Source: JAJFUG01 sp964473155 (GTDB taxonomy: Bacteria > Gemmatimonadota > Glassbacteria > GWA2-58-10). From it: a DNA stretch of 39,984 nucleotides. How positions within the stretch are numbered: the first letter of the stretch is position 1; every line of letters starts with the position of its first letter. The DNA lies in assembly GCA_964473155.1 (NCBI GenBank), contig CAYYNT010000041.1, positions 1-39,984 on the forward strand, given 5' to 3'. A program made the translations under genes and the position numbers. Shown here piece by piece: positions 1 to 7,478 of the stretch. Under the pieces are notes generated by a model that had not been told where the DNA came from, did no database searches, and worked only from the letters and a program-made list of their open reading frames with translations.

Positions 1-42
1 CCGGATGCCCGTTCTACCCGGCTTTGCACCTCTCCTGCTTTT

Positions 43-78
43 ATCCGTGCAATCCGTGTAACATCCGTGGCATCCGTG
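43..78. repeat. Four spaced copies of ATCCGTG downstream of nuoL
   Basis: The 7-mer ATCCGTG occurs at 43, 52, 63 and 72, with spacings of 9, 11 and 9 bases. It lies between the end of nuoL and the window edge. The 13-mer TGTAACATCCGTG at 57-69 recurs exactly at 2941-2953, inside the nuoJ promoter. No function can be read from it. It resembles the short dispersed intergenic repeats common in environmental genomes. The spacing is too short for a CRISPR array. Confidence 0.6.
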
Positions 79-85
79 ATTCAAA

Positions 86-2032
86 TCACTGCCACAGCAA
101 CGCGCCTAAGATCAGCGCCGCGCCAAGAAGGAACGAGACCGCGTACACCTGCGCGTAGCCGTTCTGGAGCCGCGCGGCCAACCGCCCCGCCCCCCGCGTG
201 GCCCGCCCGGTCAGGTTCACCAGCCCGTCGATCAGGGCGGCGTCGAACAGCTTCCACAACAGATAGGTGGAAATGAGCTTCACCGGCTGCACCACCAGGA
301 TATTGTATATTTCATCGATATAGTACTTGTTCAGCAGGATCTGATAACTCACCGCCATACGGCCGGAAATGCGCTCCGGCAGCTCGGGACGGCGCAGGTA
401 CAGCCACACGGCCAGGCTTATCCCGGCCAGGGCCACGGCCACGGAGAGCGCCATCAGCAGGTATTCCACCGCATGCGGGTAATGCGCCGCCTCGGGCAGG
501 ACGAGCGTGCCGTTCTCGCTGGCGATCACCGGGGCGAGCCAGTGGTGGAAATGGTTCGCTCCGCCCAGGGCCGCCGGGATGCCGACAAATCCGCCAACCG
601 CGGACAGCACGGCTAAAATTGCCAGCGGCGTGGTCATCACCGGCGGGGACTCGTGCAGGTGGTGAAGCTGCTCATGACTTCCGCGGAACTTGCCGAAGAA
701 GGTAAGGAATGTCAGACGGAACATGTAGAACGCGGTCATCCCGGCCGCGGCCAGTCCGATCAGCCACAGAATCCAGTGACCCCGCGCGCCTGAGAACGCC
801 TGCCAAAGGATTTCGTCCTTCGAGAAAAATCCGGCTAACGGCGGTATGCCCGCTATGGCGAGAGTCGCCACGATCCATGTCCGCCAGGTGATCGGGGTCT
901 TCTCGCGCAGGCCGCCCATCTTGCGGATATCCTGCTCGCCGCCCATGGCGTGTATCACGCTGCCCGCGCCCAGGAACAGGAGGGCCTTGAAAAACGCGTG
1001 GGTGGTCAGGTGGAAGATACCGGCGCTGAAAGCTCCCACGCCCACGGCCAGGAACATATAGCCAAGCTGGCTGATTGTGGAGTAGGCCAGCACTTTCTTG
1101 ATGTCGTTCTGCACCAGGCCGATCGAGGCGGCGTAGATCGCGGTCAGCGCGCCCACCGTGGCCACCACGGCCATGGAGAACGGGGCCAGGAGGTAGAGCA
1201 CGTTGAGCCGCACGATCATGTACACACCCGCGGTGACCATGGTGGCGGCATGGATCAGCGCGCTGACCGGTGTCGGCCCGGCCATGGCGTCCGGCAGCCA
1301 CACGTACAGCGGTATCTGGGCGCTCTTGCCGGTCGCGCCCAGGAACAGCAGGAGTGTGATCGCGGTGACCAGCGCCCCGCCGGGCATGAACGCCGCCGGG
1401 GCCAGCTCGCTGATGCCGCGGAAGCTTAGAGTGCCCAGGCTCCAGAAAAGGAGAATTATCGCCAGAAGGAAACCGAAATCGCCGATCCGGTTGACCACGA
1501 AGGCTTTCATCCCGGCCTTGGCCTTCTCGGGGTCCTCGAACCAGAAACCTATCAGCAGGTAGCTGCAGAGACCCACACCCTCCCAGCCCACGAACATCAC
1601 CGGCAGGCTGTCTCCCAGCACTAACACGAGCATGAAAAACACGAACAGGTTGAGATAGCTGAAATACCTCCACCAGCTCTTGTCGTGGGCCATGTAGCCC
1701 AAGGAATAGACATGGATAATGGTGCTCACGCCCGCCACCACCAGCACCATCACCGCGCTCAGGCGGTCGAGCACGAAAGCGATGTCGGCCTGGAGCGCGC
1801 CCACGGAGATCCAGCGGAAGAAAGAATCTGTCAGGGCGGCCCCCTCGGGCAGGGAGGCAAGACGGGCGAACGCGGCCAGGCCGATCAGGAACGAAGTCCC
1901 CACCGAAAGGCAGGCCAGCGCGCCGCTCAGAAGGCGCGGCAGACGGTTCCCGGCCAGGGCGATGACCGCCGAGCCGATAAGGGGACTCAGCACGATCCAG
2001 CGCAGAAGCCCGTATGTCTGGAGAGATTCCAT
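86..2032 (-). CDS. nuoL: NADH-quinone oxidoreductase subunit L (NuoL)
   Basis: This is the largest antiporter-like membrane subunit of respiratory complex I, one of the proton-pumping modules in the inner membrane. The 648-residue length is normal for NuoL. It has many hydrophobic segments, the GWEGVG motif with a conserved Glu at 151, the HAATMVTAGVYM stretch of the proton-translocating domain, the YSTISQLGYM motif, and a long hydrophilic and amphipathic C-terminal tail ending in a last membrane helix near residues 620-648, as expected for the lateral helix of NuoL. It starts 4 bases after the nuoK stop, so the two are co-transcribed. The usual partners nuoM and nuoN are not in the window; they could lie beyond the left edge. 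The identification is secure. Confidence 0.97.
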   Translation of the reverse strand: MESLQTYGLLRWIVLSPLIGSAVIALAGNRLPRLLSGALACLSVGTSFLIGLAAFARLASLPEGAALTDSFFRWISVGALQADIAFVLDRLSAVMVLVVAGVSTIIHVYSLGYMAHDKSWWRYFSYLNLFVFFMLVLVLGDSLPVMFVGWEGVGLCSYLLIGFWFEDPEKAKAGMKAFVVNRIGDFGFLLAIILLFWSLGTLSFRGISELAPAAFMPGGALVTAITLLLFLGATGKSAQIPLYVWLPDAMAGPTPVSALIHAATMVTAGVYMIVRLNVLYLLAPFSMAVVATVGALTAIYAASIGLVQNDIKKVLAYSTISQLGYMFLAVGVGAFSAGIFHLTTHAFFKALLFLGAGSVIHAMGGEQDIRKMGGLREKTPITWRTWIVATLAIAGIPPLAGFFSKDEILWQAFSGARGHWILWLIGLAAAGMTAFYMFRLTFLTFFGKFRGSHEQLHHLHESPPVMTTPLAILAVLSAVGGFVGIPAALGGANHFHHWLAPVIASENGTLVLPEAAHYPHAVEYLLMALSVAVALAGISLAVWLYLRRPELPERISGRMAVSYQILLNKYYIDEIYNILVVQPVKLISTYLLWKLFDAALIDGLVNLTGRATRGAGRLAARLQNGYAQVYAVSFLLGAALILGALLWQ

Positions 2033-2036
2033 CCGG

Positions 2037-2339
2037 TCACCACTTCAGTGAATTGAGATCTTCCACGTTGACCGACTTTTTCAGCCGGAACACCGCGACC
2101 ACGATAGCCAGCCCAACCGCGGCCTCGGCCGCGGCCAGAGCGATCACGAACAGCGCCAGCACCTGCCCGTCCAGCCCGCCCTGGAAGCGCGAGAAACCGA
2201 TCAGGGCGACATTGGCCGCGTTGAGCATCAGCTCCAGGGACATCAGCATGATCAGCAGGTTGCGCCGGGTGACAAAACCAGCCACCCCCAGGATGAACAG
2301 GATGAGGCTCAGGATAAGCACGTGGTTCAGGCCGATCAC
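2037..2339 (-). CDS. nuoK: NADH-quinone oxidoreductase subunit K (NuoK)
   Basis: This is a small complex I membrane subunit of 100 residues with three transmembrane helices, exactly the usual size. The two membrane-buried glutamates essential for proton transfer in the family are present at positions 36 (LMSLELMLN) and 72 (AAAEAAVGL), matching E. coli numbering. The start codon overlaps the nuoJ stop by 4 bases (ATGA), and nuoL follows after 4 bases, so the three genes are translationally coupled. The identification is secure. Confidence 0.97.
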   Translation of the reverse strand: MIGLNHVLILSLILFILGVAGFVTRRNLLIMLMSLELMLNAANVALIGFSRFQGGLDGQVLALFVIALAAAEAAVGLAIVVAVFRLKKSVNVEDLNSLKW

Positions 2340-2839
2340 GGCTCCTCCTTCCGGGCCAGCACCAGCGCCCCGGCGACTGCCGCGAGGAGGAGGACCCCCA
2401 CCAGCTCGAACGGGTAGGCGTAATCCGAAAGCAGAATCTCGCCGATCGAGGCCGCCTCGCCGAAACCGTCCGGCAACGCGGCGGGAGCGCCAGCCAGGGA
2501 CGCCGCCGCGCCGAACGCTTTCCAGAGCTGTCCGAGCACGAAAATACAGAGCGCCAGGCCGAGGAACTTGATCCCGATGTTGCGCATCGCGCCGATGATG
2601 CCGCTGCGCAGGTTGAGCATCATGATCACGAACACGAACAGCATCAGCACCGCACCGGCGTACACGATAACCTGCACCGCGGCCAGGAAGAAAGCCTCGA
2701 GCAGCACGTACACCGCCGCAATGCCGAACAGGCAGACCACCAGCCAGACCGCGCTCAGCACCGGGTTCTTGCGAGTTATGGCCATGAAGGCCGATATTAT
2801 GCTCAGGACGGCGAAAAGATAGAAGAGAGCCTGCTGCAC
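2336..2839 (-). CDS. nuoJ: NADH-quinone oxidoreductase subunit J (NuoJ)
   Basis: This is a complex I membrane subunit next to NuoK, with five predicted transmembrane segments. The reading frame is open further upstream, to 2995, but that extension is hydrophilic and unlike NuoJ. I place the start at the GTG at 2839, giving 167 residues. From there the protein begins with QQALFYLFAVLSIISAF, the typical NuoJ N-terminus, and a GAGGGG ribosome-binding site lies about 11 bases upstream. The promoter at 2939-2967 also lies downstream of the longer start, which rules that start out for this transcript. The conserved YAGAVLMLFVFVIMML segment is present. The family is certain; the start is likely. Confidence 0.93.
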   Translation of the reverse strand: MQQALFYLFAVLSIISAFMAITRKNPVLSAVWLVVCLFGIAAVYVLLEAFFLAAVQVIVYAGAVLMLFVFVIMMLNLRSGIIGAMRNIGIKFLGLALCIFVLGQLWKAFGAAASLAGAPAALPDGFGEAASIGEILLSDYAYPFELVGVLLLAAVAGALVLARKEEP

Positions 2840-2938
2840 GTCAGTCGCGTCCCCTCTGCATGTTAGGTGAGACTCCCGGCAGCCGGTACTGAGGCCGGGA
2901 AAACCTTGAATGGCAGGTAACTCATGAATCTGACCGGT

Positions 2939-2967
2939 ATTGTAACATCCGTGCCTTGAATTGTCAA
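2939..2967 (-). promoter_or_regulatory. Strong sigma-70-type promoter for nuoJKL
   Basis: On the minus strand a perfect -35 box TTGACA (2967-2962) is followed after 17 bases by the -10 box TACAAT (2944-2939), one mismatch from consensus. The start of transcription would be near 2932, leaving a leader of about 90 bases before the GTG of nuoJ. This makes nuoJKL the beginning of a transcription unit rather than the middle of a nuoA-N operon. Confidence 0.72.
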
Positions 2968-3040
2968 ACCAAAAGCCGGGCCTGCGCCTTATCAATCCGG
3001 ATGGCCATAGAACTTCCGGTCCGGAGCATGAAGCGTTATT

Positions 3041-3067
3041 TTGACACTTATAATCATGTTATACAAT
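3041..3067 (+). promoter_or_regulatory. Candidate promoter for the glycosyltransferase pair
   Basis: A perfect TTGACA at 3041-3046 is followed by TACAAT at 3062-3067, with a short 15-base spacer. A perfect TATAAT at 3049-3054 overlaps the same segment but lacks a good -35 box. One of the two probably drives the divergent glycosyltransferase genes, whose first start codon is at 3105. Confidence 0.4.
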
Positions 3068-3104
3068 CCCTGGCCGTTTTGCGCAAGACACGGAGACTGC
3101 AAAA

Positions 3105-3881
3105 TTGATAACCATTTCGGTCGTGCTGATAACCCGTGATGCCGAACGAACGGTCGGGCGCGCGCTGGACTCCGTGGCCGGCGTCGCCGCCGAGGTCATC
3201 GCGGTGGACAGCGGCAGCGCTGACCGCACTCCGGATATTTGCCGCGAGCACGGGGCGCGTGTGTTGCACCGGGAGTGGGACGGTTACGGGGCGCAGAAAA
3301 ATTTCGCTCTCAGCCAGGCGGCCTGTACCTGGGTGCTGAGCCTGGACGCGGATGAAGCTCTCAGCCCGGCGCTGGCCCGCGAGATCGCCGCCCTGGATGA
3401 CAGCACGCCGTACAACGGATTCAGCTTTCCGCGTCTCAACCACTATTTCGGCCGTCCCCTGCGCCACGGCAGTCAGTTCCCGGACCGTCAGCTCCGCCTG
3501 TTCCGCCGCGGCTCCGGTCGTTTCAACACCCGCCCGGTGCACGAATCGCTCCAGGTCGAGGGCCGGGTGGGCGAGCTTGACGGCGTGCTCGAACACTACA
3601 GCTACCTGACCCTGGACGACTATTTCGAAAAGTTCGGCCGCTACACTGTCCTGGAGGCCGAGCGCCTTCTGGCGTCCGGCATGAAACCCTCGGCCTTCGG
3701 CGCGGCGCTGCACATGATCCTGCGTCCGGTTTTCAAATTTCTGCGGCGCTACTTACTTAAAGGCGGCTTTCTGGACGGCATCCCCGGACTTCTGGCCGCT
3801 CTTTTCAACTCCATGACCATGATCGTGAGCTATGCCCGGTTCTGGGAAAAATATCAGAAGGATCCTTCTCGTAAGGAATGA
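3105..3881 (+). CDS. Family 2 glycosyltransferase, LPS-core type (WaaE/KdtX-like)
   Basis: This is a predicted inverting glycosyltransferase with a GT-A fold that transfers a sugar from a nucleotide-sugar donor during lipopolysaccharide or glycan synthesis at the cytoplasmic face of the inner membrane. The 258-residue protein opens with ISVVLITRDAERTVGRALDSV, has the VDSGSADRT nucleotide-binding segment and the metal-binding LDADEALS (DxD) motif, and ends in hydrophobic and basic stretches typical of the WaaE-like subgroup. The start is TTG at 3105, with GGAG 9 bases upstream. The end overlaps the next gene by 50 bases, so the two are coupled. The sugar and acceptor cannot be told from sequence. 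Confidence 0.88.
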   Translation: MITISVVLITRDAERTVGRALDSVAGVAAEVIAVDSGSADRTPDICREHGARVLHREWDGYGAQKNFALSQAACTWVLSLDADEALSPALAREIAALDDSTPYNGFSFPRLNHYFGRPLRHGSQFPDRQLRLFRRGSGRFNTRPVHESLQVEGRVGELDGVLEHYSYLTLDDYFEKFGRYTVLEAERLLASGMKPSAFGAALHMILRPVFKFLRRYLLKGGFLDGIPGLLAALFNSMTMIVSYARFWEKYQKDPSRKE

Positions 3882-4872
3882 CCGCCTGGGCGACCTGGTC
3901 CTGACCACCCCGGCATTCGAGGCCCTGCGGCTTAGTATGCCTCAGGCCCGAATCGACCTTCTCTGCTCGGCCTACGCCGCTCCCGTGGTAAATGGCAACC
4001 CGAATCTGGATGAAGTCATAACAGACCACGGGGCGCACGACAGCCGGGACCTGGACAGCCTTGTGCGGGAAGTTCGCGGACGCAATTACGACTGCGCCGT
4101 GGTGTTCGTGCGCACGCTGAAAAACGCGCGGCTGGTGCGCCGCTCGAGGATCCCGCTCCGGATAGGACCCTGGGTGCGTCCCCTGGACCCGCTGTATTTC
4201 AGCCATCCGCTGCGACAGCGCCGCAGCCGGGGCGAAAAGAACGAGGCCGCTTACAACCTTGACCTTCTGGCCCCCCTGGGCGTGGACACCTCGCACCTGC
4301 CGCCGCCTTTCGTGGCTGTGAGAGAAGAAACGAAACGCGAGGCCGAAAGTTGCCTTTCCGGCCTGTTCGATGGGATAGGCCGGAATAAGCTGATCGGCGT
4401 GCATCCGGGGATGGGCGGCAGCGCGCTTAACTGGCCGGAGGACCGCTGGCGCGAGCTTGTTGAAATCCTGGCGGCGCGCGGGAATGTCCGGATTCTGCTG
4501 ACCGGGTCAGACACGGAGCGGGGACTGCTGGAGAGAGTGGGCCAAGGTTGCGGGGAACAGGTCCGTCTGGCCGCGGGGCTTCCGCTGGAGCTGTTTATCG
4601 GCGTGCTGGGCCGCTTGAGCGCTTTCTGCGCGCCGAGCACCGGGCCGTTGCACCTGGCGGCCGCGCTGGGAGTGAGCACAGCCGGAATTTATTCTCCGGT
4701 GCGGGCGCACCATCCGCGGCGCTGGGGACCGCTGGGGCCGCGCGCGCGGGTGTTCCTTCCGCCGGTGGACTGCACGGCCGAGCTGGCCTGCCGCGATAAT
4801 TGCGGCGACTCGCCCTGCATGGGACTGATCGAGGCTCAGGCGGTGGCGCGATGCCTGCTTGAGGAGGAATAA
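3832..4872 (+). CDS. Family 9 glycosyltransferase (ADP-heptose:LPS heptosyltransferase type)
   Basis: This predicted GT-B-fold transferase of the WaaC/WaaF/WaaQ family adds heptose or a related sugar to the LPS inner core. Visible family features in the 346 residues are the N-terminal RILLVRNDRLGDLVLTTPA motif, the central IGVHPGMGGSALNWPEDRW donor-site segment, and the C-terminal STGPLHLAAALGVSTAGIYSP motif. It starts inside the end of the family 2 glycosyltransferase, and no alternative start codon exists before the conserved motif. A Cys-containing tail (CRDNCGDSPCMGLI) is also common in this family. Together the two genes form a small LPS-core or glycan unit. The sugar specificity is inferred only from the family. 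Confidence 0.9.
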   Translation: MPGSGKNIRRILLVRNDRLGDLVLTTPAFEALRLSMPQARIDLLCSAYAAPVVNGNPNLDEVITDHGAHDSRDLDSLVREVRGRNYDCAVVFVRTLKNARLVRRSRIPLRIGPWVRPLDPLYFSHPLRQRRSRGEKNEAAYNLDLLAPLGVDTSHLPPPFVAVREETKREAESCLSGLFDGIGRNKLIGVHPGMGGSALNWPEDRWRELVEILAARGNVRILLTGSDTERGLLERVGQGCGEQVRLAAGLPLELFIGVLGRLSAFCAPSTGPLHLAAALGVSTAGIYSPVRAHHPRRWGPLGPRARVFLPPVDCTAELACRDNCGDSPCMGLIEAQAVARCLLEEE

Positions 4873-4948
4873 GACACTTGGACCACCCACCTCTATCGGG
4901 ACTAACATTCTATAAATTTATCACTCAGAGTTTATAAGACCGTGTAAG

Positions 4949-4966
4949 GGCGATTCATGAATCGCC
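4949..4966. repeat. 18-base perfect palindrome (hairpin module, ATTCATGAAT core)
   Basis: GGCGATTCATGAATCGCC is perfectly self-complementary. Its outer bases GGCG...CGCC match the frame of the hairpins at 29782 and 31923, but its core is different. It lies 69 bases before the left end of the inverted-repeat element at 5018. A role as a terminator for the glycosyltransferase pair is possible, but no T-run follows. Confidence 0.6.
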
Positions 4967-5017
4967 ACTGCGTTACAATCTCCTGTAAATATTGATTTCG
5001 ATTCTCTGCCATCATCC

Positions 5018-5136
5018 GGGGCCGTCCATAAAAGTTTTAAATGCAGGGCTTGTAACAATCAATTGCTTTATTTGCAAAGGAATATAGCTTGAAACAACTC
5101 GCAAAGAGCAAAACCGGGGGTTTTTGGGACAGCCCC
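5018..5136 (+). mobile_element. MITE-like element A, copy 1 (no internal hairpin)
   Basis: The right end (5121-5136, TTTTTGGGACAGCCCC) and its inner flank GCAAAGAGCAAAACCGGGG match the copy at 34052-34177 almost base for base. The left end (GGGGCCGTCCATAAAAG) is a decayed inverse of the right end. The middle lacks the GC-rich palindrome found in the other copies. There is no coding capacity, so it would be non-autonomous. The transposase family cannot be assigned. Confidence 0.6.
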
Positions 5137-5158
5137 GGGCGCACACACGGGTGCGCCC
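5137..5158. repeat. Hairpin abutting element A copy 1
   Basis: GGGCGCAC and GTGCGCCC form an 8-base-pair stem around a 6-base loop. The hairpin begins at the very base after the right end of the inverted-repeat element. It shares the GGGC...GCCC(CT) frame of the other hairpin modules in the window but has yet another core. Confidence 0.55.
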
Positions 5159-5336
5159 CTGTACACACTATCTTACCCGATAATCTTTCCCCAACAGCAG
5201 ATGCTTGTTAACATTATACCGCCGTAAATATTCCGAGCGGTGTAAACGGCTATATTCTGACTTTGAAGACACCCTCCGCTTTTCGTATTGAGACTATGGC
5301 GCACTTTATCTCAGGAACTATCGAAAAGGTGAATTC

Positions 5337-6407
5337 ATGAAAGCCCTGACTGCCCGTGAACGGTTCCAACGCATTTACAGCCACCGCGAGGCCGATCGCG
5401 CACCGATCTATGATTTTCCCTGGCCGACCACTCTGGAACGCTGGCGCAACGAAGGCCTTCCGGCTGGAGTTGACTGGGAGGATTTTTTCGGCGCGGATCG
5501 GGTTTACCAGATTATAGTGGACAACAGCCCGCGCTACCCTAAGCGCGTGCTGAAAGAAACCCCGGAGTATCGGCTGTACACGACCGAGTGGGGCCTGACT
5601 CTCAAGCAATGGCGGCATATCGCCTCAACTCCGCATTACGAGGCGTTCACGATAGTTGACCGTCCTACCTGGAAAGCGGCCCGCGAGCGGATGACCGCAA
5701 GCCGCGACCGGATCGGCTGGGACAGTCTGAAAACAGGCTACCGGAGTGCGCGTGAGCGCGGTGACTGGATCGAGGCGCTGGTCTGGTTCGGGTTCGATGT
5801 CACCCATTCCTGGACAGTGGGAACGGAGCGCCTGCTGGTGGCGCTGATCGAGGACCCCGAATGGTGCGTGGACATGTTCACCCATTTTCTGAATGTCAAC
5901 CTGGACCTGCTGGAGATGGTCTGGGAGGCGGGCTACACTTTTGACAGCATAACCTGGTACGATGACCTGGGTTACAAGGGCAACCAGTTTTTCTCGGTCG
6001 GAATGTACCGCGACCTGCTCAAGCCCCTGCACAAGCGGGCCGTGGACTGGGCACACGCGCGTGGAATCCCGGCCCGTCTGCACTCCTGCGGCGACATACG
6101 GCCTTTCATTCCGGAGTTCGTGGAGATCGGGGTGGATGCGCTCAACCCGCTGGAGGTCAAGGCAGGAGTGGACCCGCTGGCAGTCAAGCGCGAGTTCGGC
6201 GACCGCCTGACTCTGCATGGCGGGATAAACAGCGCCCTGTGGGACAAGCCGGAGGAATTTATCGCCCAGATCGAGAGCTTTGTGCCGGAGCTGAAAAAAG
6301 ACGGTGGCTATATTTTCGCCTCCGATCACTCGATCCCGGATTCGGTGAGCCTGGAAACTTTCCGCCGGGTGGTGGAGACGGCGCGAAGGGTGGGCAGTTA
6401 CGAATAA
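5337..6407 (+). CDS. Uroporphyrinogen decarboxylase-family (URO-D-like) protein
   Basis: This 356-residue TIM-barrel protein belongs to the URO-D/MtaA/CmuA superfamily (PF01208-like). Members include heme-pathway HemE and many methyl- or cobalamin-transfer proteins. It has HSCGD at 249-253, the pattern of zinc-binding methyltransferase-type members, then LNPLEVKAG, LHGGIN and a C-terminal GGYIFASDHSIPDSVS. The HSCGD motif and the absence of heme genes nearby favour a methyltransferase-like or catabolic role over HemE. The start ATG has a good AAGGTGA site 6 bases upstream. It stands alone, with only 18 bases to the convergent transporter. The family is clear; the substrate is unknown. Confidence 0.85.
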   Translation: MKALTARERFQRIYSHREADRAPIYDFPWPTTLERWRNEGLPAGVDWEDFFGADRVYQIIVDNSPRYPKRVLKETPEYRLYTTEWGLTLKQWRHIASTPHYEAFTIVDRPTWKAARERMTASRDRIGWDSLKTGYRSARERGDWIEALVWFGFDVTHSWTVGTERLLVALIEDPEWCVDMFTHFLNVNLDLLEMVWEAGYTFDSITWYDDLGYKGNQFFSVGMYRDLLKPLHKRAVDWAHARGIPARLHSCGDIRPFIPEFVEIGVDALNPLEVKAGVDPLAVKREFGDRLTLHGGINSALWDKPEEFIAQIESFVPELKKDGGYIFASDHSIPDSVSLETFRRVVETARRVGSYE

Positions 6408-6425
6408 CAGATAACAAATTCCCGG

Positions 6426-7277
6426 TCAGAGGAAGAGCAACCACACTCCGGCCAGCATGATGCTCACCCCGGCCAGCCGTCCGCGGATGTCCTCCTTGAA
6501 GATCAGCCGGGCCAGAACCACGGTGACTATCATCCCGAGCATCGAGGCAGGCTCGGCCACGCTCATCTCGATCGAGCCGACCGCGAACATCAGCAGCAGG
6601 TAGGAATAGACATCCGCTGCGCCAGCAGCCACGCCCAGCCAGGGGCGGCGGTGTAAAAGTCTCAGCGCGCCGGACAGCTTGCCGCGCCAGACCAGATGGA
6701 CCAGCAGCAGGATATCGGTGAACAGGCAAAGGATAAATGTGTAGGTCAGCGGGTGAACATCCCGCACCATCCGGGCGTCGATTGTCCGTCCCACCGCCAC
6801 CAAGGCCGAGCTGGCCAGCATCAGGCGGCAGGCGGGGTGACCGGCCAGGGCGCGCAGGGAGAGCAGGACGCTGCCCTGGCGGTTCAGGAACGAAGCCCCG
6901 TAGAACAGCAATACCACGCCGCCCGCCTTGAACAGCCCCAGGCTTTCGCCCAGGAACACCGTTGTCAGGATAAGCAGAAAGAACAGGCTGAAATAGTACA
7001 GCGGCCCCACCAGCGAGGCCTCTCCCGAGGAGAGCGCGCGCAGATAGAGGACGGTCTGGAACGAATAGACCAGGGCGCTGGCCAGGGCCGGCAGGAGGAA
7101 AGCCCAGTTCCGCGGCGCCGGGGCCAGGAACATGAACGGAGCGAGCAGGGCGGTGCCGGTGACGAAGATGATAAACACCGCTTCCTCGCTGCCGAAACTC
7201 TGCCCCGCCTGCTTGTGGATGATACGCTCGTATCCGCTCAGTAATATCCGCCCGGCCAGGGCGAGGTAAGCCAGCAT
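6426..7277 (-). CDS. EamA-type (DMT superfamily) transporter
   Basis: This 283-residue protein consists almost entirely of hydrophobic segments, about ten predicted transmembrane helices in two homologous halves, as in EamA/RhaT-type drug and metabolite exporters of the inner membrane. The first half (about 1-135) and second half (about 140-283) both end in the LGE...L and FKED...G patterns common at EamA domain ends (VFLGESLGLFKAGG and LIFKEDIRGRLAGVSIMLAG). The substrate cannot be inferred. It converges with the URO-D-like gene and is divergent from the repeat protein at 7479. The ribosome-binding site is weak. Confidence 0.85.
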   Translation of the reverse strand: MLAYLALAGRILLSGYERIIHKQAGQSFGSEEAVFIIFVTGTALLAPFMFLAPAPRNWAFLLPALASALVYSFQTVLYLRALSSGEASLVGPLYYFSLFFLLILTTVFLGESLGLFKAGGVVLLFYGASFLNRQGSVLLSLRALAGHPACRLMLASSALVAVGRTIDARMVRDVHPLTYTFILCLFTDILLLVHLVWRGKLSGALRLLHRRPWLGVAAGAADVYSYLLLMFAVGSIEMSVAEPASMLGMIVTVVLARLIFKEDIRGRLAGVSIMLAGVWLLFL

Positions 7278-7330
7278 TATCTTTTGCCCGCTTTCTTCTC
7301 ACGTTGGATGAACCGCAAAATAAGACAAGT

Positions 7331-7358
7331 ATCTTAAACAATCCGCTCGAAAAGTCAA
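7331..7358 (-). promoter_or_regulatory. Possible promoter for the EamA transporter
   Basis: On the minus strand TTGACT (7358-7353) and TAAGAT (7336-7331) are separated by 16 bases and lie 54 bases before the ATG. The -10 box is only a partial match, so this is a weak call. Confidence 0.35.
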
Positions 7359-7478
7359 TTCCACGCGTATTGCTCAACCCTGCATAAATAACTGAAACTT
7401 GCAGGCGCGTGACGACGTCTTAAACTTATATGCGATAAACCTGCCCTGAACACCCAAATAATTGTCCGGAGCCATGGA

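Larger units (their letters stand above)
4873..5336. other. Repeat-bearing intergenic region of 464 bases
   Basis: No coding sequence is supported here. It holds an 18-base perfect palindrome (4949-4966), one copy of the 126-bp-class inverted-repeat element (5018-5136), and a hairpin directly abutting that element (5137-5158). The last 170 bases before the URO-D-like gene are unexplained leader. No convincing promoter could be picked, although the gene has a good AAGGTGA ribosome-binding site. Confidence 0.6.

Noticed and set aside
43..78. Possible CRISPR array at the left edge
   Set aside because: The repeat is only 7 bases, with spacers of 2 to 4 bases. No CRISPR-length units or cas genes are present.
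4949..4966. Rho-independent terminator for the glycosyltransferase pair
   Set aside because: The stem is not followed by a T-run on either strand, and the same frame recurs inside the inverted-repeat elements, so a repeat module is the better reading.
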